The notes: generated from the sequence alone by a model not told the origin. 64,000 nt of DNA from Mesobacillus jeotgali (GCF_031759225.1 NZ_CP134494.1:3408501-3472500); one strand, 5' to 3'. Numbered from the stretch's first letter, positions 29,960 through 39,704 are shown. Made by a program: numbers and translations.

Positions 29960-31717
29960 TTACTCCCCCTTCTTCTTAGAGTAATCGCGCTTACGCGGTT
30001 TGATTAATGAAGTATCTACTTCTTCATAATGGAATGCTGGAGCAGAGTTTGCGTCAACAAACTTCGCCATCGTAGTTTTCAAGAAATCCTCATCATTACG
30101 ATCAGGGAATTCCGGTTTATAGTGAGCCCCACGGCTTTCGTTACGGTTATAAGCACCAATTGTGATAACACGTGCAAGTTGAAGCATGTTTTGAAGCTGG
30201 CGTGTGAATACAGCACCCTGGTTGCTCCATTTTGCAGTATCGTTGATATTGATATTCTTATAGCGCTCCATCAACTCGACAATCTTCTCGTCTGTTTTCA
30301 GAAGTCTGTCATTGTAGCGAACAACAGTTACATTGTCCGTCATCCACTCGCCAAGCTCTTTGTGAAGGACATATGCATTTTCAGTGCCATCAAGTGACAT
30401 GACATTGTTCCATTTCTCCTGTTCCATCTTGACAGCGTCATCGAATAGAGCAGAAGAAACAGCGTCAGAGCTCTTCTCAAGGCCGTTGATGTAACGGATT
30501 GCATTTGGACCTGCTACCATTCCTCCATAGATTGCTGACAATAATGAGTTGGCTCCAAGACGGTTCGCACCGTGCTGTGAATAATCAACCTCACCTGCAG
30601 CAAACAAGCCAGGAATATTTGTCATTTGATCATAGTCAACCCATAGTCCACCCATAGAATAGTGAACTGCAGGGAATATTTTCATAGGAACTTTTCTTGG
30701 GTCATCGCCCATGAATTTCTCATAGATTTCAATGATACCGCCAAGCTTGATATCAAGCTCTTTAGGATCCTTATGTGATAGATCAAGATAAACCATGTTC
30801 TCACCGTTGATGCCTAGCTTCTGGCTAACGCACACGTCGAAGATTTCGCGTGTAGCGATATCACGCGGTACAAGGTTTCCATAAGCAGGATACTTCTCTT
30901 CAAGGAAGTACCATGGCTTACCATCTTTATACGTCCATACTCGTCCACCTTCACCGCGGGCAGATTCACTCATCAGGCGGAGTTTGTCATCCCCGGGGAT
31001 TGCTGTAGGGTGGATCTGGATGAATTCACCATTTGCATAGTATCCGCCCTGCTGGTAAACGATCGCAGCAGCCGAACCCGTATTGATAACAGAGTTCGTT
31101 GTTTTACCGAAAATGATACCAGGGCCGCCAGTTGCCATGATGACAGCATCAGCAGCAAATGATTTGATTTCCATAGAAGTCAGGTTCTGTGCTACGACTC
31201 CGCGGCACACGCCTTCCTCATCCTTAACTATTCCAAGGAATTCCCAGCCTTCGTACTTCGTGACCAAACCAGCCACTTCATGGCGGCGAACCTGCTCATC
31301 CAAAGCGTATAGAAGCTGTTGTCCAGTTGTCGCACCAGCAAATGCTGTACGGTGGTGCTGTGTGCCTCCAAAGCGGCGGAAATCAAGCAAACCTTCCGGC
31401 GTACGGTTGAACATGACACCCATACGGTCAAGAAGGTGGATGATTCCAGGCGCTGCTTCAGCCATCGCCTTAACTGGCGGCTGGTTCGCAAGGAAGTCCC
31501 CGCCGTATACTGTATCGTCAAAGTGCTCCCATGGAGAGTCACCTTCACCTTTTGTATTTACTGCACCATTGATTCCGCCCTGTGCACATACAGAGTGGGA
31601 ACGTTTTACCGGCACAAGAGAAAACAGTTCAACAGGAGTTCCTGTTTCTGCAACTTTAATTGTAGCCATTAAGCCAGCCAAACCGCCGCCGACTACGATC
31701 ACCTTACCTTTACTCAT
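29960..31717 (-). CDS. sdhA: Succinate dehydrogenase flavoprotein subunit
   Basis: Oxidises succinate to fumarate with covalent FAD (TCA cycle and respiratory complex II). 585 residues. FAD dinucleotide motif IVVGGGLAGLMATI-type at the N-terminus; FAD-linking His in the SHSVCAQGGINGAVN region (about 40-54); FIQIHPTAIPG near 240; catalytic Arg expected in SARGEGGRVW; HGANRLGANSLLSAIYGG near 390. Start ATG behind GGGAGTGAGTCACG. Confidence 0.97.
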   Translation of the reverse strand: MSKGKVIVVGGGLAGLMATIKVAETGTPVELFSLVPVKRSHSVCAQGGINGAVNTKGEGDSPWEHFDDTVYGGDFLANQPPVKAMAEAAPGIIHLLDRMGVMFNRTPEGLLDFRRFGGTQHHRTAFAGATTGQQLLYALDEQVRRHEVAGLVTKYEGWEFLGIVKDEEGVCRGVVAQNLTSMEIKSFAADAVIMATGGPGIIFGKTTNSVINTGSAAAIVYQQGGYYANGEFIQIHPTAIPGDDKLRLMSESARGEGGRVWTYKDGKPWYFLEEKYPAYGNLVPRDIATREIFDVCVSQKLGINGENMVYLDLSHKDPKELDIKLGGIIEIYEKFMGDDPRKVPMKIFPAVHYSMGGLWVDYDQMTNIPGLFAAGEVDYSQHGANRLGANSLLSAIYGGMVAGPNAIRYINGLEKSSDAVSSALFDDAVKMEQEKWNNVMSLDGTENAYVLHKELGEWMTDNVTVVRYNDRLLKTDEKIVELMERYKNININDTAKWSNQGAVFTRQLQNMLQLARVITIGAYNRNESRGAHYKPEFPDRNDEDFLKTTMAKFVDANSAPAFHYEEVDTSLIKPRKRDYSKKKGE

Positions 31718-31815
31718 CGTGACTCACTCCCTTAAATCCATGTCTGTCTTTCATATCCGTTCAATAGTAACTCTTTTTCCAGCATAGGCTTCGGACTGCA
31801 GCCCCTGAAAACGGC

Positions 31816-32424
31816 TTATACAAATGCCAGGATTGCGCGGACACCTACGATGGAAAGCGCAATGAAAACTCCGATCGTGACGTAAGTAGAAATAACTTGT
31901 GAACGCGGTGTTACAGTGATTCCCCAGCTAACGAAGAATGACCATAATCCGTTCGCAAAGTGGAAAGTTGTAGAGATGACACCAATTAAATAGAACCATA
32001 GCATGAATGGAGATGAAAGGATTGTCTCCATCATCTGGAAGTTAACTTCTGCACCAAATGCTGCGGCAATACGTGTTTCCCATACATGCCAAGCTACGAA
32101 AATCAATGTGATAACACCAGACACACGCTGAAGCATGAACATCCAGTTTCTGAAATAGCTATATTGGCCTATATTGTTCTTAGCCGTAAAAGCAATATAA
32201 AGACCGTAAATTGCATGGAATAATAATGGTAAGAAGATAATGAAGACTTCTAGAAAATACCTGAAAGGCAACTGCTCCATAAAATGTGCTGCGCTATTGA
32301 ATGATTCTTCTCCCCCTGTAGCGAAATGGTTGACTACAAGGTGCTGCATGAGGAAAAGACCCACTGGAATGACACCCAGTAAAGAATGCAGCCTCCGCCA
32401 ATAAAACTCTTGTCTACCTGCCAT
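31816..32424 (-). CDS. sdhC: Succinate dehydrogenase cytochrome b558 subunit
   Basis: Membrane anchor with two haem b groups and the menaquinone site. 202 residues, five hydrophobic segments (about 15-30, 58-78, 93-113, 133-155, 177-197). Several membrane His residues that can ligate haem are visible (QHLVVNHF, LLFHAIYG, VAWHVWE, TTFHFANG). First gene of sdhCAB. ATG behind AGGGGGGTATACTT, with a strong promoter upstream at 32549-32577. Confidence 0.95.
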   Translation of the reverse strand: MAGRQEFYWRRLHSLLGVIPVGLFLMQHLVVNHFATGGEESFNSAAHFMEQLPFRYFLEVFIIFLPLLFHAIYGLYIAFTAKNNIGQYSYFRNWMFMLQRVSGVITLIFVAWHVWETRIAAAFGAEVNFQMMETILSSPFMLWFYLIGVISTTFHFANGLWSFFVSWGITVTPRSQVISTYVTIGVFIALSIVGVRAILAFV

Positions 32425-32548
32425 AAGTATACCCCCCTGAAATTTGGCCGTGATGTTAAGGTTTTTCTCCCCATCCCTACTAATCTAACAGATTGATTCA
32501 ACCCAACATCAAAAAAATAAGCATTTCTTACAATTATGTGACATGTTC

Positions 32549-32577
32549 ATTTTACTCCCATCATAATAGAGCGTCAA
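32549..32577 (-). promoter_or_regulatory. Sigma-A promoter of sdhCAB
   Basis: TTGACG (32572-32577), 17-bp spacer, TAAAAT (32549-32554) on the minus strand, giving a leader of about 120 nt. The rest of the 456-bp sdhC-yslB divergent region is AT-rich; a plus-strand TATAAT at 32853-32858 is a likely yslB -10 with a poor -35. I see no gene in it. Confidence 0.8.
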
Positions 32578-32880
32578 GAAAACGGATACATAAAAATGCT
32601 TATATAAATAAAATTTTTAAAATATATTGATATTGTAAAAATCCCTCTTTCTAATTATTCCAACACAGGAAAGAGTATATTAAAATAATACTATTGCCTA
32701 TAGGAACCGACTGATTAAAAATTTCCCGATTCAATAATTTTGAATAACTCAGTTTCGGGTATGGTATAAACATGGAAAAAATTTATAGAATTTCTTATGC
32801 CATGCAAAATTTAACAACTTTTTAATTTAATGTTTTCGCGGCAAATTGTTTATAATAGAGTGATAGAAAGAGGGGAGAAC

Positions 32881-33339
32881 ATGAGTGAAATAACTACTTC
32901 TGAACAAAAAACCGAGAGCGATCCACTGGCTGTCCCTGCGTTTGGATATGAATTGATCAGGGAAGTCCTCCTGCCGGAATTGCTTGGCAAAGACACAGCA
33001 GAAATCCTTTATTGGGCTGGAAAACGCCTCGCCCGAAAATATCCATTATCAACCCTAGACGAAACCATCCGCTTTTTCCGGGATGCAGGCTGGGGCACAC
33101 TATCCATCAAAGAAGAATCCCGAAGAGAAATGGTGCTTGAACTTAGCAGCGAGCTCATTTCCTCCCGACTGAAAAACAACCCAAACACCACATTCCAGCT
33201 AGAAGCAGGTTTCATAGCCCAGCAAATGGAACACCAGAAAAAAGTAACAACCGAAGCCTTCGAACACCCCAATAAAAAATCAGCGAAAATTATGTTCACG
33301 ATCAAATGGGATAAGAGTGATCCTGTATGCGAGTTTTGA
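32881..33339 (+). CDS. yslB: YslB, DUF2507 conserved protein
   Basis: Small cytoplasmic protein of unknown role, conserved between sdh and lysC in Bacillaceae. 152 residues; no catalytic motif recognised. Family-like core VPAFGYELIREVLLPELLG (about 18-36) followed by IRFFRDAGWGTL; related in fold to V4R-type hydrocarbon-binding proteins (weakly remembered). Start ATG 32881 behind AGAGGGGAGAAC; the frame is open 17 codons further up but those cover the promoter. One of only two plus-strand genes here, divergent from sdhC. Confidence 0.85.
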   Translation: MSEITTSEQKTESDPLAVPAFGYELIREVLLPELLGKDTAEILYWAGKRLARKYPLSTLDETIRFFRDAGWGTLSIKEESRREMVLELSSELISSRLKNNPNTTFQLEAGFIAQQMEHQKKVTTEAFEHPNKKSAKIMFTIKWDKSDPVCEF

Positions 33340-33368
33340 TTCACCTACTCCGGGATTTTAGGTGACAG

Positions 33369-33398
33369 GACACAGTCAAATATTGGCTGTGTCTTTTT
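33369..33398 (+). terminator. Terminator after yslB
   Basis: 7-bp stem GACACAG/CTGTGTC, 11-nt loop, then TTTTT on the plus strand. Confidence 0.85.
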
Positions 33399-33433
33399 AC
33401 TATGCTTAAAACCCTTTTACTGCTTGGCAAGCG

Positions 33434-33545
33434 CCGAAATCGTTCACTCTCTCCGATTTCGGGCACATGTTCCTCTTTCTTCTTACCGAAATCCTCGCAT
33501 TCACCGAACTTCGGGCACATGTTCCTCTTTCTTCTTACCGAAACT
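33434..33545. repeat. Short 52-bp hairpin array between yslB and lysC
   Basis: CCGAAA(T/C)TC-type units begin at 33434, 33486 and 33538, exactly 52 bp apart. Unit 1 has a perfect inverted repeat CCGAAATC/GATTTCGG with a 13-nt loop, followed by GGCACATGTTCCTCTTTCTTCTTA. The linker shares TTCCTCTTTCT with the linker of the 52-bp array at 4362-5248, though the stems differ. No gene in this 270-bp gap. Confidence 0.8.
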
Positions 33546-33610
33546 CATCACATTCACCTAACGATAGAAAGCCTTCCCGGTACACCAGGAAAGCTTTTAC
33601 CATTCCTCTA

Positions 33611-34108
33611 TTAATTCGTCTTAACTGCTTCTGAGTATAGCTCAAATGCTTCGTGCAGTGATTCTACTGCGTTTACCATTTGTTTTTCGTCGACAACAGT
33701 TGAAACCTTGATTTCGGATGTGCTTACCATTTTCACCTGGATGCCGTTTCCTTCTAGGACTTCGAACATTTTTGCGGCCACGCCAGGGTTGGAGACCATG
33801 CCTGAACCGACGATTGACACTTTTGCGAGGCCTGTTTCGGATTCGACCGCCTGGTAGTTCAATGTTTCTTTATTGCGTTCCAATACGTCAAGCGCCTCTG
33901 ATAGGTCATTGCTCTTAATGGAGAACGAAATATTGGCTAACCCTGCTTCTGTACGGCTTTGGACGATGATGTCGACATTGATGTGGTTCTGTGCAAGTGT
34001 TGTGAATATGGTTGAAAGTCCTTTAAGTGAAGTGCTGACTCCAAGGACTGATACTCTCGTGATTTGGTCTTCAAACGCTACTCCGCGTACGATTAGATTC
34101 TGTTCCAT
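33611..34108 (-). CDS. lysC: Aspartate kinase beta subunit (in-frame internal start of lysC)
   Basis: In B. subtilis, lysC makes an alpha chain and, from an internal start in the same frame, a beta chain that is the C-terminal ACT half. Here ATG at 34106-34108 follows GAGGAGGAGAATGAA, an unusually strong ribosome binding site inside a gene, and gives 165 residues. Separate production here is inference. Confidence 0.6.
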   Translation of the reverse strand: MEQNLIVRGVAFEDQITRVSVLGVSTSLKGLSTIFTTLAQNHINVDIIVQSRTEAGLANISFSIKSNDLSEALDVLERNKETLNYQAVESETGLAKVSIVGSGMVSNPGVAAKMFEVLEGNGIQVKMVSTSEIKVSTVVDEKQMVNAVESLHEAFELYSEAVKTN

Positions 34109-34843
34109 TTCATTCTCCTCCTCGATGATCGTGCCTCTTTCTTTTTCCATGCTGGATCTTACTTCAAGTGGCAATCCATAGTTTTTCGCGAATTCCACCG
34201 CACGCGGATGGAGCACGCCTGCCCCGAGATTGGCCAACTCTAGCATTTCATCATAGGAAACGCTCAGCAGCTTCCTTGCGCTTTTCACATATCGTGGATC
34301 AGTCGTGAACACACCGGTCACATCTGTGTAGATATCGCATTTATCAGCTTTCAGTGCCGCCGCTAAAGCAACTGCCGTTGTATCTGAGCCGCCGCGGCCA
34401 AGTGTCGTAATCTCACCGTCATCCGTAACACCCTGGAATCCTGCGACAATGACTACCTTGCCAGCCTCTAAATCCCTGGCAATCCTGTCCGTTTCGATAT
34501 CGACAATCCTGGCGTTGCCGTGGACAGCTTCTGTTTTGATTCCAGCCTGCCAGCCTGTATAGGAAACGGCCTCGATGCCATTCTGCGCCAATGCCATTGA
34601 AAATAGTGCGATCGTAATTTGCTCGCCTGTTGTCAGCAGCATATCCATCTCTCTTTTTGATGGTGCGCTTGAGATATCATTCGCCATATCGACAAGATGG
34701 TCTGTCGTCTTGCCCATTGCTGATACGACTACGACCACATTATTGCCATTCTGCAATTCTTCTGCTGTCCTGCTTGCCGCGTTCCTGATCCTTTCGACAT
34801 TGCCAACCGATGTTCCACCGAATTTTTGTACAATCAATCCCAT
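33611..34843 (-). CDS. lysC: Aspartate kinase (lysine-sensitive, AK II type)
   Basis: Phosphorylates aspartate, the first step toward lysine, threonine, methionine and diaminopimelate. 410 residues. KFGGTSVG nucleotide motif at 7-14, TTLGRGGSDTTAVALA near 160-175, then two ACT domains (about 265-400). The start is ATG 34843 behind AGGGGAAACAT; 17 in-frame codons upstream have no ribosome binding site. An internal start at 34108 (MEQNLIVRG) behind GAGGAGGAGAATGAA would make the ~165-residue beta subunit known from B. subtilis LysC. Controlled by the lysine riboswitch upstream. Confidence 0.96.
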   Translation of the reverse strand: MGLIVQKFGGTSVGNVERIRNAASRTAEELQNGNNVVVVVSAMGKTTDHLVDMANDISSAPSKREMDMLLTTGEQITIALFSMALAQNGIEAVSYTGWQAGIKTEAVHGNARIVDIETDRIARDLEAGKVVIVAGFQGVTDDGEITTLGRGGSDTTAVALAAALKADKCDIYTDVTGVFTTDPRYVKSARKLLSVSYDEMLELANLGAGVLHPRAVEFAKNYGLPLEVRSSMEKERGTIIEEENEMEQNLIVRGVAFEDQITRVSVLGVSTSLKGLSTIFTTLAQNHINVDIIVQSRTEAGLANISFSIKSNDLSEALDVLERNKETLNYQAVESETGLAKVSIVGSGMVSNPGVAAKMFEVLEGNGIQVKMVSTSEIKVSTVVDEKQMVNAVESLHEAFELYSEAVKTN

Positions 34844-34937
34844 ATGTTTCCCCTGCCTCTTCATTCTGTATTTTGCCTCTAATAGAGTTTCCATGACTTC
34901 GCCGCATATGTAATTCTGTCAAAAATAGCCCTAAAAA

Positions 34938-35170
34938 ACAGAAAAAGCAATGGAAGTGGCTCCCATTGCTTGATAAACGTGTATATACGCTGCAACATGA
35001 GATAGCACTCCAAGATGGCAATCTTGACAATCCAGCGTTTGTTCAACGAAGGACCAGCGTGAAAATGGATAGGCATTTTCCCACTTCGGCGAACATTCCC
35101 TTTCAAAGCCCATCTCTGAATCCTACAATTCTCCAGACTTTTACTCTTGAAGCTCGCACCTCTATCTTCA
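34938..35170 (-). ncRNA. Lysine riboswitch (L box) of lysC
   Basis: P1 arms AGATAGAGGTGC (35155-35167) and GGAGTGCTATCTC (34999-35011) on the minus strand. The conserved core includes AGGTGCGAGCTTCAAGAGTA, GAAAGGGAATGTTCGCCGAAG and CGCTGGATTGTCAAGATTGCC-type segments. The expression platform is a terminator, AAGCAATGG/CCATTGCTT (34945-34971), followed by TTTTTCTGTTTTTT. Lysine binding favours termination (class knowledge). Confidence 0.95.
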
Positions 35171-35241
35171 CTTTAATGCTCTAAAGTGATAGCTATATGA
35201 AATTTTTATCATTATAGCATACCTAAAAATAGAATGCTACA

Positions 35242-37014
35242 TTAATTCTGTAATTTCTGAAAGAGTTCCTCTGCGACATTTGCCGGCAGACCGGCTGCGT
35301 TCAACTCTTCCACAGAGGCTTCCCTCATTTTTTTCACCGAGCCGAAATGCTTCAACAAGGCCTTCTTGCGCTTTTCGCCAATGCCTGGAATATCATCGAG
35401 TAATGACTGAAAGGCACTTTTGCCTCTAAGCTGGCGGTGGAAGGTAATCGCGAACCGGTGGACTTCGTCCTGGATTCTCTGCAGCAGGTAAAACTCCTGG
35501 CTGTTACGCGGCAGTTCGATCACCTGCAGCGGATTGCCATAGAGCAGCTGGGAGGTCCTGTGCTTGTCATCCTTGGCCAGTCCGGCGATCGGAATATCAA
35601 GTCCCAGTTCATTTTCAAGTACATCCCGTGCGGATTCGATATGTCCTTTTCCGCCATCAATGATGATCAAATCCGGCAGTGGCAGTCCCTCTCTCAAGAC
35701 ACGGGTATACCGGCGCCTTACGACTTCCCTCATTGATTCATAGTCATCCGGGCCCTTGACCGATTTAATCTTATATTTGCGATATTCTCTTTTTTCCGGC
35801 TTACCGTCGATAAAAACAATCATCGCCGATACCGGATCTGTTCCCTGAATGTTGGAGTTATCGAAAGACTCGATCCGATGAGGAGTGTAAATGCCCATTT
35901 GCTGGCCAAGATTTTCAACAGCCTTGATGGTCCGTTCCTCATCGCGCTCGATCAGCGAGAACTTTTCTTTCAGGGCGATCCCTGCATTCTTGGATGCCAG
36001 GTGGACAAGCTCCTTCTTCTTTCCGCGCTGCGGTTTTAGAACCTTTACTTCAAGCAGACCTTCTGCCAGTTCAAGATCCACGCCCTCAGGCACCAAAACT
36101 TCCTTCGGTTTGAAATGCTCGTTTTTCGAATAAAACTGCCCCAGATATGTGAGGATATCTTCTTCAGGTTCATTGTGGATCGGGAACATGGAAACTTCTC
36201 GTTCAATCAATTTTCCCTGCCGGATGAAAAAGACCTGTACACACATCCAGCCTTTGTCGAAAGCATAGCCAAACACATCTCTATCTGTAAAATCTGTCGT
36301 CGTCATCTTTTGCTTTTCCATCGTTGCCTCGATATGGGCGATTTTATCCCGAAATTCCTTCGCTCGTTCAAAATCCAGCTCTTCAGCAGCGGCAGCCATT
36401 TTAGCCGTCAAATCTTCCTTGATATCCTTGTAGCCGCCATTCAGGAACTTCGTGATCTCATCAGTGATCTGCTTATACTCATCTTTGCTGATGTCCTTGA
36501 CACAAGGCGCAAGACATTGCCCCATATGATAATAGAGGCAGACGCGGTCTGGGAGTGTCGAGCATTTCCGAAGTGGATAAATTCTGTCTAGCAGCTTCTT
36601 CGTCTCGTTCGCCGCCTGGACATTCGGATATGGCCCAAAGTATTTGCCGCTGTCCTTCTTGACCTTCCTGGTAATGATCAGCTTTGGATGCCGTTCAGCA
36701 GTCAGCTTGATGAACGGATATGATTTATCATCCTTGAGCATGATATTGTATTTCGGGTCATGCTTTTTGATTAGATTGATCTCCAGCAGCAAAGCTTCCA
36801 TATCGGAGGACGTGACGATATACTCAAAATCCTCGATTTCGTTGACGAGTCGTAGCGTTTTGCCGTCATGCGATCCTGTAAAATAAGAGCGCACCCTGTT
36901 CTTCAAAACTTTGGCTTTCCCAACGTAAATGATGGTCCCCTGCCTGTCCTTCATTAAATAACAACCAGGCTGAGCAGGGAGAAGGGCAAGCTTATTCCTG
37001 ATCTGTTCATTCAT
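35242..37014 (-). CDS. uvrC: Excinuclease ABC subunit C
   Basis: Dual nuclease of nucleotide excision repair. 590 residues. GIY-YIG domain at the N-terminus (GCYLMKD...[20 protein letters not shown], about 12-45), UVR/UvrB-binding motif near 200-235 ([18 protein letters not shown]), RNase H-like C-nuclease ([30 protein letters not shown] near 465), then tandem HhH ([20 protein letters not shown]). The start is ATG 37014, since CAGGAGGTGA lies 5 nt before it; a GTG three codons up is inside that Shine-Dalgarno. Confidence 0.96.
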   Translation of the reverse strand: MNEQIRNKLALLPAQPGCYLMKDRQGTIIYVGKAKVLKNRVRSYFTGSHDGKTLRLVNEIEDFEYIVTSSDMEALLLEINLIKKHDPKYNIMLKDDKSYPFIKLTAERHPKLIITRKVKKDSGKYFGPYPNVQAANETKKLLDRIYPLRKCSTLPDRVCLYYHMGQCLAPCVKDISKDEYKQITDEITKFLNGGYKDIKEDLTAKMAAAAEELDFERAKEFRDKIAHIEATMEKQKMTTTDFTDRDVFGYAFDKGWMCVQVFFIRQGKLIEREVSMFPIHNEPEEDILTYLGQFYSKNEHFKPKEVLVPEGVDLELAEGLLEVKVLKPQRGKKKELVHLASKNAGIALKEKFSLIERDEERTIKAVENLGQQMGIYTPHRIESFDNSNIQGTDPVSAMIVFIDGKPEKREYRKYKIKSVKGPDDYESMREVVRRRYTRVLREGLPLPDLIIIDGGKGHIESARDVLENELGLDIPIAGLAKDDKHRTSQLLYGNPLQVIELPRNSQEFYLLQRIQDEVHRFAITFHRQLRGKSAFQSLLDDIPGIGEKRKKALLKHFGSVKKMREASVEELNAAGLPANVAEELFQKLQN

Positions 37015-37029
37015 GCCGTTCACCTCCTG

Positions 37030-38634
37030 TTACGGTGTCCATTTATATAAAATAATCTCATGATAGACTGGGTCATAAATTTCATCTGATGTGAATGTTC
37101 TTACCTTCTCGAGCTCTCCGCTTAGGTCATAACCCTGGGAACGGAATCCGTCTACAACACTGTTGGTAAGATAAACTGTCTTACCTTTATATAACCCCTT
37201 GTCATGAAGGAAATTCCTGTATGTATAGATTCGTTTATGGAGATAAGGCATTTCGAGATACTGAAGCACTCTCGTTTCTTCCCATGTATACAGGATGAAA
37301 TCCCCCGGTTGCTCCTCCAGATAATGAGCAAGCTGATAGACCGCCGGCTCGTTTGCGACCTGATTCTGTATATAACTTGAAGAGAAAATTGCCTGGGCAA
37401 TGATAACCAAAACTACGAGAAGGCTCGCGTATGTCTCTGCCCTTTTTTTAAAAAAGACAATAAGGCCAATAAACACCAGCAATAGCGCCAGCGGCAGTAT
37501 ATGCCTTGGCTTATCGATATTCTGGGCAAAAAAAGCCCAAACACTGTAAGCGAGGAGCAGTAACATCCCGAGCAGAAGAGTGTTTTTCCCTTGAACGATG
37601 TCTTTCGTCTGAAAGGTTTCTTCCCTCTTAAAAATGTTTTCCTTCTGTACAGTATTTTCCTTCTGATCCGCGTTTTTCTTCTGAAAAGTATCTTCTTTAT
37701 GAACAGTGTATTCTTTTTGAACGCTGTTTTTCTTATAATCTTTTTTATTTAATGCCGGCAAAAATAGAACTATGCCGATAACTATATATAATACCATCAA
37801 AACAGTTGTTCGTGAAAAGATTCCCCACCATAATATGTTGGTAAACAGGAATGCTTTCAGCCTGGCCAGGAAAGAGAGTTCATTTGTTGCGGAGGTACCG
37901 CCCCATTCCTGGAAATGCCCGCCGGTAAATCCAAAAGCCAACTCCAGGAAGCTGGTTAATCCTCCTTCGGAAATAACCAGGCCGCCGACCCAGATCAACT
38001 GGAACAATCCAGCAATGATCACATATTTGATTACCCCGCCAAAGGCAATCTCCTGTTTTGTATATTTTTTATACAGTAGATAAAGGATTCCGATTCCCAT
38101 TGGAATATAGCTCAGCCTGATCCCCAAAAGGATACTGAATAAAATCAGGGGAAGCAGCATCCATTTCCCTGCCGGTCTGGATTCAGCGGCTGTGATACTC
38201 CAGAAGTACCACCAAAACGCAGCAAGTGCCGCCCCCTCCGACATTGGCTGGTTCACGATGATCAGAGGATAACTGGCAGTATACAGGACAGCCGCAAGAA
38301 GTATCGCATTTGTCCTGCTTAAGCTTCTTGCCCCGATTAAATACACAGGCAGGATGGAACTGGCATACACTAACACATTGAAAAGAACCAGAGCCTGACT
38401 TGGCTGGTTGACCAAATACTTCAGGAGCATTCCGCCCAATATAAAGTAGGGATATCCCGGGAAATGCGGCTGCATTGCGCGAAGGTCAAACCTTTCCAAA
38501 GCCAGGGTAAAGTCAACTTGATCCCATGAGGCGACAAATGGATTAAGTGAGTTCAACTGGAGGACGAAAATGTAAAGGACCGCCAATGAACTCAGTCCAG
38601 GAATGACCACTCTTTTCATTTTTTCTGAATTCAT
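37030..38634 (-). CDS. Polytopic GT-C-like membrane protein with hexapeptide-repeat loop
   Basis: About 534 residues, roughly 11-12 hydrophobic segments. The first extracytoplasmic loop carries FVASWDQVDFTLALERFD and MQPHFPGYPYFI, like the acidic-loop region of GT-C (PMT/ArnT) glycosyltransferases using polyprenyl-phosphate sugars; donor and acceptor are unknown. A hydrophilic loop (about 297-352) is made of six-residue repeats such as KENTVQ, KENIFK, REETFQ, encoded by 37580-37746. The C-terminal soluble part is about 420-534. The start is uncertain: ATG 38634 or 38637, behind TTGGTG. A terminator separates it from ftr1 upstream; it abuts uvrC (15 bp). No B. subtilis counterpart at this place. 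Confidence 0.7.
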   Translation of the reverse strand: MNSEKMKRVVIPGLSSLAVLYIFVLQLNSLNPFVASWDQVDFTLALERFDLRAMQPHFPGYPYFILGGMLLKYLVNQPSQALVLFNVLVYASSILPVYLIGARSLSRTNAILLAAVLYTASYPLIIVNQPMSEGAALAAFWWYFWSITAAESRPAGKWMLLPLILFSILLGIRLSYIPMGIGILYLLYKKYTKQEIAFGGVIKYVIIAGLFQLIWVGGLVISEGGLTSFLELAFGFTGGHFQEWGGTSATNELSFLARLKAFLFTNILWWGIFSRTTVLMVLYIVIGIVLFLPALNKKDYKKNSVQKEYTVHKEDTFQKKNADQKENTVQKENIFKREETFQTKDIVQGKNTLLLGMLLLLAYSVWAFFAQNIDKPRHILPLALLLVFIGLIVFFKKRAETYASLLVVLVIIAQAIFSSSYIQNQVANEPAVYQLAHYLEEQPGDFILYTWEETRVLQYLEMPYLHKRIYTYRNFLHDKGLYKGKTVYLTNSVVDGFRSQGYDLSGELEKVRTFTSDEIYDPVYHEIILYKWTP

Positions 38635-38670
38635 CATTTTACACCAACTAACTTCCACCTTTTTTACGTA

Positions 38671-38703
38671 TGAAAAAAGTACAAGGATATTCCCTGTACT
38701 TTT
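38671..38703 (-). terminator. Terminator after ftr1
   Basis: Stem AAAAGTACA..GGA / TCC..TGTACTTTT (38675-38703) with one bulged base; minus strand ends in TTTTTTC. Confidence 0.85.
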
Positions 38704-38739
38704 CCGGAGAGAGGAGCGTAAAGCCTCGAATAGAATGGT

Positions 38740-39669
38740 CTATTTAACTTGTGGATTCAAAACTACTTTCTTATTCTCAGCAGCCTTCTTTTCAACAGCC
38801 TTTTCTTTCTTAGAGCTGCGTGATGAAGTCAGCAGGAAGATTGCAGCAAAGTATCCGATATAAGCAATGACTTCTTCAATTGAAGGCATTGATGAGTATC
38901 CGAACAGCGCCTTCAGGAATATGCCCACATCGCCTGAGATAAGCGGTGCGACGCCAGTATCACGCAGATAATGTGCATAATCGATCGGGTGTTCAGGCAA
39001 TAGCCATGTAATATCGTACACATGGTACATTACGCTGCCTATGATGTTGACATCCTGCATCATTGAGATCGCCTGAACAAGCAACCCGGCAGAAATCAGG
39101 ATGATGAATGCGCCAGTGATCTGGAAGAAGGTCTTAAGCTTAACCTTCATCGTTCCTTTGAAGAACATGTATGAAACGGCGAACGCAATCAGTGTTCCCG
39201 TGATTGCTCCCCATCCCTGCATGGCAGCACCGATGTTACCTCCAGTGATTGCTGCAAAGAAGAATACAGTCTCGATACCTTCACGCAAGACGACAAGGAA
39301 TGAATGGATGACCATGCCGACAATGTTACCAGTAGAAATGAACTTGTTCATTTTGCCTTCCATATTGCCTTTAAGATCTTTACTGTGGCTTGCCATCCAG
39401 AATACCATCTGGGTCAAGAGGACGGTCGACACAATCATGATCCCTATTTTCAGGTAAATCTCACTGCCCATCGCTGCAAATCCGGTGAATACTACCTGGA
39501 ACAGGATCGCTACCCCGATGCTTGCAAGGATTGCAAGTGCTGCCCCTAGCCATACATACTTCGTATACTTGGGATTACCTGTCCTCTTTAAGTATGTTGT
39601 GATGATTCCAATGATTAATAGCGCTTCCAATACTTCACGAAATGTGATCAGTAAAGCTTGAACTTCCAT
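38740..39669 (-). CDS. FTR1-family high-affinity iron permease (EfeU-like)
   Basis: Imports iron across the membrane; in fungi and bacteria the REXXE motifs bind Fe(III). 309 residues, seven hydrophobic segments. Both signatures are present: REVLE (11-15) and REGIE (129-133). Start ATG 39669 (MEVQALLITF) behind AGGGGAGAATCAGCG. It follows a Fur-box gene by 35 bp and shares its transcript, ending at a terminator. No EfeB peroxidase or M75-type EfeO is adjacent, so the oxidising partner is not evident. Confidence 0.92.
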   Translation of the reverse strand: MEVQALLITFREVLEALLIIGIITTYLKRTGNPKYTKYVWLGAALAILASIGVAILFQVVFTGFAAMGSEIYLKIGIMIVSTVLLTQMVFWMASHSKDLKGNMEGKMNKFISTGNIVGMVIHSFLVVLREGIETVFFFAAITGGNIGAAMQGWGAITGTLIAFAVSYMFFKGTMKVKLKTFFQITGAFIILISAGLLVQAISMMQDVNIIGSVMYHVYDITWLLPEHPIDYAHYLRDTGVAPLISGDVGIFLKALFGYSSMPSIEEVIAYIGYFAAIFLLTSSRSSKKEKAVEKKAAENKKVVLNPQVK

Positions 39670-39704
39670 CGCTGATTCTCCCCTCTCCAAGGTGTCATCT
39701 AGAT

